A stretch of 64,000 nucleotides of DNA from Gerris lacustris (Eukaryota > Arthropoda > Insecta > Hemiptera > Gerridae): the NCBI GenBank assembly GCA_951217055.1, contig OX578277.1, positions 106,772,119 to 106,836,118 on the forward strand, given 5' to 3'. Shown here in pieces: positions 1 to 12,000 of this stretch (position 1 is its first letter; every line of letters begins with the position of its first letter). A program made the position numbers and the translations under genes. The notes under the pieces were generated by a model, which was not told where the DNA came from, made no database searches, and worked only from the letters and a program-made list of their open reading frames with translations.

Positions 1-94
1 ACACAAGTTACCTGCAGGTACTCAGCTCATGGACATTAGCAAGTACTCCTACAGGTACTGCATGTACAAAGTTGGACCTGTTCTTTCAGTCAGT
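1..94 (+). CDS. UPP: UPP internal exon (first in window)
   Basis: Frame begins at base 2 and gives 31 codons ending MYKVGPVLSVS, immediately followed by GTAAGT at 95-100. This matches the animal uridine phosphorylase segment just before HGMGIPS. The upstream splice site lies outside the window. Confidence 0.88.
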
Positions 95-3000
95 GTAAGT
101 AATCTCTTAACTCTTATTCATACATTTACATTATCTTTTATATCTAATGTAAAGTGGTGACTAAGCTGGTTGCGTATGTTAATAAATGTACCTAAGTTTG
201 TATCATACATTACATATATACATAGTTTGATAAGCCCTTTTGCTGGCCTGGGCAGCATGCGCCTCAGCTCCAAAGATTTTGTTAGTTTTTCAATCTATAA
301 TTTATAAACTGTGTAATATTATGAAATATAATGTTATTACGAAATACAGAGAGAACTGTCGTACAGTTTTCCAAAAAAAAGCGGCAACGTTATCTGTCTT
401 GCTTCAAAATATGCAACTTTTTTAACATTGATAGCTCTTCATATTCATTTACTAACAACGGAGTTACCACATTAATTTCCCAGCGTAATAATACTGTAGT
501 TACATAAAAGTAAGTAATTTATAGGTATAGGTATATAAGGGAAATTTACTGAGCAGACACTATTTAATAATGATAAGAACTATACTTTTTTTTTATAATC
601 TTAGGTCTAGGTACATAAGGGAAATTTACTGAGCAGCAACTATTTAATAATGATAGGAACTATACTTTTTTTTATAATCTTAGGTATAGGCATATAAGGG
701 AAATTTACTGAGCAGCAACTATTTAATAATGATAGGAACTATACTTTTTTTTATAATCTTAGGTCTAGGTATATAAGGGAAATTTACTGAGCAGCAACTA
801 TTTAATAATGATAGGAACTATACTTTTTTTTATAATCTTAGGTCTAGGTATATAAGGGAAATTTACTGAGCAGCAACTATTTAATAATGATAGGAACTAT
901 ACTTTTTTTATAATCTTAGGGCTAGGTATATAAGGGAAATTTACTGAGCAGGATTTAATAATTGTATGAACTGAACTTTCCATACTTCTAATGGAAAGTA
1001 CAGTTCCTACCATTATTAAATGCTACTTTACCTACTTAAGTCAGACCTACTTAAGTAGTACTTTTAAGGTAGTTACTTCTAGGTAGTTTATGAAAACTTA
1101 CTCAGTAGATGGAAATTTCATCAGTAATACCTCTTAGTAATAGTAGGAATTATGATTAAAACTTAATACTTAATTCTAACTTCAGATAACTTGGTTAATT
1201 TCCGAAAATGAACTTGTTGTTACCAAGTTTAACTTATTTCTCTCTATTGTCAAAAACTAATATTATCCGAGAATAAGTTTTCTTTTTCAGACCTCAAGCC
1301 AAATATTTTCATCTGAGAGAAAAAGTAACGAAATATTTTATAATATTATATCCTACCATCTCGCTACACAAAATGAATTACTGTTGTTAGAAAACTTACT
1401 ATATTATGCCAACAAACTTGAAATTGTTTTGAACATCTAACACTATAATATATCTGAGTCAAAACCAAAAAGGCGTTAAGTCTAAAAATGCAACTTTTCA
1501 GGAGAGCAAAAACAAACTTTGAATAATAAGCCTCAGGGCCGAGGGCTCAGGCTCAGGAATGCAGATTAGGTAGGGGTCAGGTAGATGAGAGTACCTAAAA
1601 GAAGGGTTCAATAAAGAATATACTGAAACAAACTATAACTAACATCGTTAACTAGAAACAATTAAAATATTTGAATGTATAACATCCAAATGTAAACGGA
1701 ATAATTACAATTTTTTTTTATTTTCACTATTTTATTATGTATGTTATACAATGCACGTTATTGCTTTATGAATATTTTAATAAAATAATAAAAAATGTTC
1801 TACTATTTTGTACTGTTACCTTAAATTCATAATCAGCGACCCCCAAAAATACTTTGGTTAGATGTTTAGTTCTTAATTTATGTATAATTATCACGAATTT
1901 CGTTTAAAACGGAAGAGTTTTCCCGCCATCCTAGGGCCGCCATTTTTTTTTTTTTTTTTTTTTTATTTTTGACTTCAAATTCATAATCAGCGACCCCAAA
2001 AACCCTTATTCCTTGTTTGCAATCCAAAATAAAAAATAATGCATAAAAGATATTCAAACTCAAAAGACGGTCATTTTCGTTCAAAATGTGGCTTATGTTA
2101 TAGCTTCATTGACTCCACTAGTATGTATGTTACTAGTTTTAAAAAAAACTATGATAGATATGCATTGTTAATACGTATTAATATGAAGCACATGACCTTT
2201 AGTACCATTTAATGTATGTTAAAACATTAAATATTGTTCATATGATTAAAATAATTACGAAATTCATACGAAAAACAAAATTTTTTCCCAATTTTCACAA
2301 TTTTGCTATGTATGTATATCTCTAAATATTTTATCTCTTTACTTATTGACTTACTTTTGATTTATATTAGTTAATAAAAGTTTATCATTTATGTAAATAA
2401 TACAAATACACGGATAATATTGCATTATAAACGTGATATTTTGAACTTTTCTAGAAGAAATCGCTATTTTATTGATTTTTTTATATACCAATTTTCAAAT
2501 AAAAAGCGGCACCATTTAGAATTTTCCGATTGACCTGAAACTTTTCAAAAATCATTTTTTCATGTATTCGCACAAAGTTAGGGGTTGGGAGCACAAAATT
2601 TCAATACTTTTTTTTCACCCCTATGATGAAAGCCCACCCTACTCTATATACTTCTTACAAACTTAAATATTCTATAGATATAATTATTTATCTAAATTAA
2701 GTTACTTAGTTTAAATTTTTGTTCTAAATATAAAATTAACTCCGTTGTAACGGGTTTAAGGGCTGTTTTTTCAAAAACTAACATAGTTAAATTTGGTTTT
2801 TTGTCATATATCATTATTATTATTGTTCTTATCATATTATATTTGTTTGTTTCAGCACGGTATGGGGATACCCAGTGTTGGTATATTGTTACACGAAATG
2901 ATCAAGCTCATGTACCATGCTAAGGTACATGATCCCATATTCTTCAGGATCGGGACTTCAGGAGGAATTGGTCTTGAAGGGGGAACTGTCGTCATATCTG

Positions 3001-6000
3001 AAGAAGCAGTCGATGGAATGCTTAGATCTTACTATGAGCTGGTAAGTCCTTCCATACATTTATCCGTATAAAATAATTATTGAGACTTATGTAGGAAGTG
3101 AGGAGACTAGACAGAGATCTCACCTCCCCCCTAACAACCAAAGCAAGCCTGAGCAAGGCGGAGGGCACCGCAAGTGTTGTCTGTCACTCATTCTTTACAG
3201 ACTGTTGATCCATTCTTAGTGTCACTATATAGTGTCAAGTTTTTGGCGCGTAGCTCCATTATCGTCACTGACCACCCCCATATTCACCCGATTTGGTAGG
3301 TACCAAGTGACTTTTTTTTGTTTCCAAAGTGCAAATTTTGCTTCGGGAGCGCCATTTTGGGGGTTTTGGATGGAAATAAAGCAGCGACGACGAGGCAGCT
3401 AAAGAGACTTAAAGTAGGAGACTTTGAAAGATGTTTCCAATAATGGAAATGGCATTGGGCCAAGTGCGTTTTATCAGGGGGGGGGGGGGGGAGTACTTTG
3501 AGGGAGACAAAATTGTTTTAAATGATTAAATGTAAAATAAAAAAATATGAATTTTTTATACGTATTTTTGGGACAGACTACGTATAAAGAGAATATTGTG
3601 ATGGCGTGAAAATTCAATTTTGAGATATTAATGAATTTACTCGTTTTGAGGTCCCCTGAGTCCAAAAAAGTTATTTTTAAAAAATTTCTGTCGGTCGTCT
3701 GTCGTCTGTCTGCTTGAAGCCTAAACTACTGGGCCGATTTTGACGAAATTTGGCATACGTGTTCAGAAACGTCATACCCTGATGTGAAATCGAGATATGA
3801 ATTTTAGCTTAAATTTGGGGGCGTTACCCCCAAAAACTCATTGATTGTTGAAAAACATGAAAAATAATTATTTCTCGAAAACTGTTCCGACGATTTTGAT
3901 TAAAACAATCTAAAATGTTGCCCAGTTGATTACAAATTTAACGATATCAGCCGTTAACTTTGTTTTTTCTATTTTAAACGTTTAGGCCCGCATTAATAAA
4001 TTGTGTGATCTTTAACTTTAACTTCATAGTGGTGTCGGTGTTGGTTTTACTAAAAAAAAAAATTATAATTTAAATCAAATTATAATTATTATTAACTACG
4101 GGAAACAGACAGAGAAAAATACACTCCAGCTCCGGGATTTGAACCACGGGCCTCTATATTTCCAGTATAGCGCTCTACCAACTAAGCTACGAAGGAGAAT
4201 GAGTTTCTCTGATTTTAATGATACCTTGTCCCGAATTAATTATATAGAAGCCCGTGGTTCAAATCCCGGCGCTGGAGAGTATTTTTCTTTGTCTGTTTCC
4301 CGTAGTTAATAATAATTATAATTTGATTTAAATTAAAATTGAATCTTTCCGTAGTATGAATACTACTTAAAACTTAAAAATTTTAATCACAAAATTATAT
4401 TTAAAAAATCGTTATAGCTTTAGTAATAAAAACCTTATGAGAACCTTATCTACTAAAACAGCATTACTTAGATGCATTGCATAGTAAAAAATATACAACT
4501 TATAAAAATAGACTGCCAATTAGTGTGGCACATAGCTTCCTCGCATCCTATCACGTACTTTATTGATTTGATGCTTTTAAAAGCCAATATTGTTTTTAAT
4601 GTGTAAAATTGATATGATTATTTTATATGAATTAAAGTATCAATTAAGCAAAATTAAAGAGGGCAGACGGTTCAAATTAATCTGGGGCTGTCTGCTGTCT
4701 ACTTTCGACAAACCACCAACATTTTATAAAAATCAGATAAGTACTCTAATCTTTCCGTAGTATGAATACTACCAAAATCGTTAAATATGAAAAAAAAATT
4801 GTTTGTCTTTCACTGAATAGATGAAGTTAAAAATTCGCCTAAAATCTAAAACAGCTACAATCTAAAAAAAAAAACACCCTAAAATTCCAATTTTATATTT
4901 GAAGCTTAACGTTTACGTTGCATGCGAACGCTTGGGTGGATATCATTGGCCAACGAACTCGTTCTGGGCATTATTATTGGTTAAATGAACATGTATACCA
5001 AATTTCAAATAAATCGGTCAGTTTTTACTCAAGTTATCGTCATCGGTGGATTTCCTGACGGTCAGTTGTGTGACGGTTGATTTTTTGTGGTGGTTTTTTT
5101 TCGGATTCACTAGCGGGCTGCAGAAGCTATATCGCCATGAGGAACTTCGTTCCAAAAACAAAAAGTAGCATTTTTTTTTTTTAATACTCTGTATCTGGAA
5201 AACCATGCGTTTGCGAACCCATGTTGATAGGGGATTTTCAAAGAATCAACCCTTCACTTTCCGTCTCATGTTTTGAAACCAGTGATATACAGTGATATGT
5301 GCCAACATGTGGTGTATTTCGGAGGCTTTATTTCATCTAAAAATATTGAATAAAATCAGAGTAATTAAATATTTAAAGAATCTATATTTTCTTCCTATAT
5401 AGAGTGAAGTAGGTATTTAAATATTTACAGAATCTATATTTTGTTTCCTATATATAGTGAAGTGGGTAATAAAATATTTACTTGTATGCTGTTGCGATAC
5501 TTCTTTTACAGTGTTTTGATTTTCCGAGAAAATCTATTTAAAACCTCGCTTCCATTGCTCAGATGTACCTGCTTCCAAATATACATGTATTTAAAAATGT
5601 TAAAGTTACTTTGATGTCTTTGACTTCATATAACTGTTGATTCTCAAAAATAGTGAATTCTTATAGAAAAATTATTTTTTGGTCATGGACACCTTCCTGG
5701 GGCCCTTAGACGTCCGTTTTAGGGGCTTTTTTGGGGGGTGTGTATCTTTTTTCCTATCAACTTTAAAAAAAAACTATTTTTTCCCTTTTCGCGAGACCTA
5801 CAAAAAAGGTCCTTTGCGTCGGACCGCTGCGGTCGACCGTATTCGAGTTATGCGGAAAAAAGGGGGTTTTCCCCCCAAAAAACCGTTTTTTCCGCATAAC
5901 TCGAATACGGTCGACCGCAGCGGTCCGATGCAAAGGACCTTTTTTGTAGGTCTCGCGAAAAGGGAAAAAATTGTTTTTTTTTATGTTTTTTTAAAGGGAA

Positions 6001-9000
6001 TAGGAAAAAAGATACACGCCCTCGAAAAGCCCCTAAAACGGACGTCTAAGAGCGGGCCCCAGGAAGGTGTCCATGGGCATAACTAATAAAAAATTACTTT
6101 TCTTTATTATCTATCTATATGTATATATACTTGAGAATATAATTTGTTGGTTCCTTTTTTGTACATCTTGATAATGGTCGTTACTTGAATAAAATATTTG
6201 TCGTAATTTATGTAAATTTTCTTAAACATAATCTACATTTACATTTTACGATTCAATTTTCTGAATATTTTTGGTAGATACTAAGTTTAAATAATTTTCA
6301 TTATGTGATTTTGCAGCCGATTCTAGGTAAGCTTGTACAGAGGAAAGCTCTTCTAGATAAGAAGTTAGCTAAAGAACTGAAAGCGCTTCACAACAGGGAC
6401 GACCCTTATGATACCATTGTTGGCAAGACTCTCTGCACAACGGATTTCTACGAAGGTACTTATAGATAACAATTCTCTTTGAAATACTGTCACAAGATAA
6501 GGCATTACGTGCTTGGTTAGTAGTAATGTTAAAATAATGTATAATTCAACTTTTCAATTATTAATTCAACTTTATAATCTTTATCATCTCCGCAGCAGCC
6601 TTGCGTGGGCTCTAACTTCCTCCGTGGCGATCCTCTACACATTCTAGTCTACGTCTGCCCACTCATTTATCATTAATATGTAGGTCATCTTCCACACCTT
6701 CCTGGTCTCCTCCTACTAAAAAAAAGTAGTTCTCTCTATTTCCGCGTATAGGTGGTTCATAAATGTGTAGGTCATCTTCCACATCTTCCTTGGTCTCCTC
6801 CTGGTTCTCTCTATTTGAGCGCATAATTGATTCACAAATGTGTGGATCGCCTTTCAACAACACCTTCCTGGTTTCCTCCTGGTTGTCTCTATTTGAGCGT
6901 ATAGGTGGTTTACAAATATGTAGGTCATCTTCCACGCCTTCCTGGTTTCATCCTGGTTCTATCTATTTAAGCGTATAGGGGGTTCACAAATGAGTAGATC
7001 ATCTTCCAAACACGTCTTCCTTATCTCCTTCTGGTTCTCTCTATTTGACCGTGTAGGTGGTTCACAAATGTGTAGGTCATCTTCCGCACCTTCCTGGTCT
7101 CCTCCTGGTTCTTTCTATTTGATCGTATAGGTGGTTCACAAATGTGTAGGTCATCTTCCACACCTTCCTGGTCTCCTCCTTGTTCCCTCTATTTGCGTAT
7201 AGGTGGTTCACAAATGAGTAGATCATCTTCCAAACACGCCTTCCTGGTCTCCTCCTGGTTCTCTCTATTAGAGCGTATAGGTGTTTCACAAATGTGAAGA
7301 TCGCCTTCCAACCACCCCCTTCCTGATCTCCTCCTGGTTCTTTCTATTTGACCGTATAGGTGGTTCACAAATGTGTAGGTCGTCTTCCGACCACCCCTTC
7401 CTGGTCTCCTCCTGGTTCTCTCTATTCGAGTGTATAGGAGGTTCATAAATGTGTAGGTCATCTTCCAACCATGCCTTCTGTGGTCTTCTCCATTTGAGCC
7501 TATAGGAGGTTCCTAGGCATGCGTTCACCTTGCAAAAATTCGAAATGCTCCAAATGTTGCCCCCTAAATGTGACTAGGAAACTATCTCTTCGATCTTGAG
7601 GTTGTTTTGATGAGACCATTTTACTACTGAAAGATGTAAAGAATTGAGGCAAGTCAGAATGAAGTTATACGGATAAAGGATGGGATATAATAGTTTCAAA
7701 TAGTATAGAAATGAACTAGAGAACTATTATAGCTGCTCTGCCCTCGATACTCAAGGACGCACTCCACCTAGAGCCTCAGATCTTTCTGACTGACTACCTT
7801 ATTTTCTCAAAAGCACATGTAAGATTACAATTAGTTGCCAACATCATTTTGACAACTTGGTTTTTATCTTGTATCTTCATACACTTGATCAACATTTTTG
7901 CGTTGCTAAACTAACTTTTGAGATCTAAACTCGACAGGTTCAGAGTAGAAATGACAATGCATCAACACACCAATCAAAATGAAAACGATTTTTTGTCATG
8001 ATGCAACATCTTCTCCCCACTTTGCCACTGTTCAGTTAGTTTTTTCAGGTGCATGTGCAGTTATTCAGTTAGAACTTCCTGGCATTAGCCAAATAGCCAA
8101 GTAATATTCTACACTCCTCGGCCATTTCTCAGATGGTTATATAACAATTTGACCACACAAGGGTGTTCACTTGGAGAAAAGTTTGTTGTCTATCAACGTT
8201 AATAGTCTTCCTAAACGAGGATTGTCTTCACACGATTTCCGACCTTCTTTGAACCACCCATACACAATGAAAGACAAAATTTCATCCCCAAAAGCGTTAC
8301 ATTTAAATAATTCCCGTGAATATTTTTCCCAATATTTTCATTCATTTTTCAAAATCACTGAGCTATACAACTAGTATTACTAACAGCAGGTTTGTAACTA
8401 AGATGATTTTTGTCTTCCTGCAAAGTCAGTTGTCTTCAGGAACGTTCGGTTGCGATAGTGATAACAACTGCACTGTTCTCTGACCCTTTATCAGCCAGCA
8501 ATTTAGACAGTCTCGAAACTTGATCAGACCTCCATCACCTGCATTATCCTTCATCTGCTCTTAAGCACGAGGGGATTTTCTTGAAACTTGTCTTTACTTT
8601 TAATGAGTCGATCCTACTTATCATATTATTTATTCATTATCTAATTTACAGGTCAAGGAAGATTAGACGGTGCATTCTGCGAGTATTCAGAAACTGATAA
8701 GATGAACTATTTAGAGAGAGTGTCTGAATCTGGAGTTAAGAATATGGAAATGGAATCATTAGCTTTTGCAGCATTGACTCATCATGCTGGCATCCGATCA
8801 GCTGTTATCTGCGTCACTATTGTCGACCGACTTAAGGGTGATCAGGTCAGTTCTCTTTCTTTTGATTATTAATTTGAATGAAATTTTAAAATTATGCAAT
8901 AGAATTATAACAATATGATTAAAGTAGATTAATCGATGGGGATTAACGAAATGGGATGGGAGCGTCTATGGGATTAACGAAATGGGATGGGAGCGTCTAT

Positions 9001-12000
9001 GGGATTAACGAAATGGGATGGGAGCGTCTATGGGATTAACGAAATGGGATGGGAGCGTCTATGGGATTAACGAAATGGGATGGGAGCGTCTATGGAGGTC
9101 ATTTTAATGAATAATACGAATTGTCGCGTTAAATTAAATTACAAAGCGGTTTTGAGCCTTCATAAGGCCATCATCAGTGCCGGAATGTGGAAGAAGTAGA
9201 GTTACATTATATTCGATTATATTAATGATCAAGGGGAGTCTTACGTTGATCACCGACGTCAAGTAGACTGGACTCAATCACTAACTTTTCATTTACATAA
9301 TGTAACTTTACTTCTTCCACATTCTGCCACTGATGATGAACTTATGAAGGCTGAAAGCTGCTTTGTAATTTAAAATAAACAAAATAGCCAGTTTACGTGG
9401 ATAGATAATGTATATTATTCAATATGATTAAGGGTAAGAGTCTATACTAGATCTTAACCCGTAACTCGCAAGTTCTTACGACTCAAGCGCTCGTAGTACT
9501 CGCTTCTTAGTAGTACTATTATCATCCGATGCCATCCCTTTATTTATTTATTATCTTCGGTTCCTTACATTAACTATATTTGGTGTAATTAAATATTAAA
9601 TATAGTAAAAAATGTTATCGTTTTAAACTTTTCGTTCATCGATGGTGTTAGTTTCCAAAAATAAACAAAAAAGATAAATTAAAAGATAAAAAGAACTTTT
9701 TATATACTACGTTTTTAAATTTTTTGTTGAATCATGTATAATGTTGATAATATAATTGTCATTGTTATAATATAATGTTAGTAAAAATAAAATAGTTCCG
9801 AATTTATTTACTTCAGATAAATGACAACCATCTAGAGTGCTGATTAATCCTATAAAAGGACAAATCTTTGTACAACGGATCTCGCCAACACCGAATCTTA
9901 ACCGTGCCATTGATATGCCCCCGTGTAGGGGACGGTAAGAGAAGAAAAAGAAAAATGTGTAAAAGTATAAAAGTACAGATGCAGAAAAAATTAAACCGAT
10001 ACCTAGAACACAGGTATAAATAAACAAACCTGGTTGTCACACATTAATTAATTTATTTCTTTGTTTAGTTTTCCTTTTTCGCTGTCATTCAATGTTAATC
10101 TCTTAATAAAATTACACATTTGAAACCCGTCAAAATGAAGATTGTAAATATGGGACATGTCAAAACAAATAAAATAACTTGCGGAATTTTTCCGAACTAA
10201 CTTTCCACACAGCAAAATTTGCTGAAAACGAATTAAATTTTGCTGAAATATGGCTAAAAGTATTAAAATATTGCATTGTCATCGTGTTCTGAGCTAATCT
10301 AAAAGTTTCAAATGTCTAGCTGACTGATGATTATTTTTAATGAAATAACTGTTAATAATAAATGGTAGTTCTACATTTAGCAGAGAAAATAATAGGCGCA
10401 GAAGTCTAAGATATAAGACTAACAATCGCTAACTATGACATACCACCTAGATTTCATTAAAATAGTAAGTTTTTAAGATACATTAGTACGTAAACATTTT
10501 TAATGACAGACATACACGGGACCAAAAATTTTCTGTGATATCTGAAACGGATTTCTGTCCAAGAATTTTTGAAATTGAAGACATTAAAAAATATCGTTCT
10601 TCAAAATAATCAATATGCTTTTGATACCTTTGGTAAGTTGGAAAAAAATTGGACAAAATAACATTTAAATCTATAAATATTTTAAAGCTGATAACGATCT
10701 ATTTATACTTACGTACATTTCGAGGTCCTTCATTAAGGAACGAGTTATTTTTTAAGTTGCTTTCTAGAGTTAGTTGCTCACTTTCTATGAACAAAATTAT
10801 CTCTAAACATATCTCATATCAAAACTTTGGTCTCAATTTGAAAAAGTAAAATTGTAGTTTAAAGAAGACTTCTATTTTACTACGTTTTTATTTGCTTGCT
10901 TTCTTGTTTGTTTGTTTGTTTGTGTGTCCGGTACAAATCTGGCAATCGATTTCTAACTAACTTCCCGAATAGCTAGACATTTGAAACTTTTAGCATAGCT
11001 CAGAACACGATGACAATGCATTATTTGAATACTTTTAGCCATCTTTCAACAGAATTTAATTGGTTTTCAGCAAATTTTGCTCTATGGAAAGTTAGTTCGG
11101 AAAAAATCCGCAAGTTATTTTATTTGTTTTGCCATGTCCCATATTTACGCAATCTTCATTTTGACGGGTTTCAAATTTGTGATTATAAATAAATAAGAGA
11201 TAAACATTGAATGACAGCAAAACAGGGAATATATCGATTATATTATTTATCGATTATATTATTTCAAATATATCGATGGTACGGTTTAGATTTGGTGTTG
11301 GGGAGATCCGTTGTACAAAGATTTGTCCTTTTATAGGTTTAAGATCAGCTTTCTTTTTTTTTTTTCACTAACATTATATATTATATAACAATAACAATTA
11401 TATTATCAAGATTACATACGATTCAACAGAAAATTTAAAAACGTAGTACATAAAAAGTTCTTTTTATCTTGAAATTATTATAAACATGATTTTTTTATTT
11501 TTACTGCTTAGTTATGAGAAATATAGGATAAGGGCACTTCTGTGTTTTTACTTTTATAATCAATGTTAGTCTTTGGCATTTAATTAATTCTTATCGTCCA
11601 GCTACATCAGCTCAGATGTATTTAAGGGTGTATTTTTATTTTTAGTTCTTTAATTAGAAGGTACATCATTTCTAATTAAAATCAGACGAGAGGAATTTGT
11701 TGATCAAACATTTAAATTCAGCTTTACAAAAAATTATTTTATCGATAGATACAAAATATAAACATTTTATCTCTGTTTAGATGCGTAGAAAGTGATTCTT
11801 TGTGTAGTTTTATTCATTGCGCATACGCGTTTCATAATTCTTCACTTTATCTCACGATTAGCATGTTTGTTTAAATTTAACTAAACTAATTTGCTGTTTG
11901 TTTAATTATAAAGTAACTGTTTTTTGCTTCCGAGCTTACCGAAGATAACGGAAGCTATGTGATCATTCTGAAGAACGAAAAATGTTCAGATCTCCGATTT

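Larger units (their letters stand above)
3042..6316 (+). other. UPP intron with several dispersed repeats
   Basis: Besides the tRNA-like pair (4061-4345) and foldback (5684-6075), it has a segment at 3680-3960 with GTCGTCTGTC runs and a degenerate, repeat-like text around ACTGGGCCGATTTTGACG. Segment 4480-4760 recurs inverted at 12240-12545. Segment 4890-5165 recurs in direct orientation at 35185-35410. No exon was recognised. Confidence 0.55.

Noticed and set aside
4126..4197. Functional tRNA-Ser(GGA)
   Set aside because: No long variable arm, poorly paired acceptor and T stems, and located in an inverted repeat.
5679..6086. 135-codon ORF
   Set aside because: It spans the foldback palindrome end to end; composition and symmetry explain it.
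6663..7528. Repetitive DDLHICEPPIRSNRENQEET ORFs
   Set aside because: Frame shifts between units and no gene context; a minisatellite in a UPP intron.
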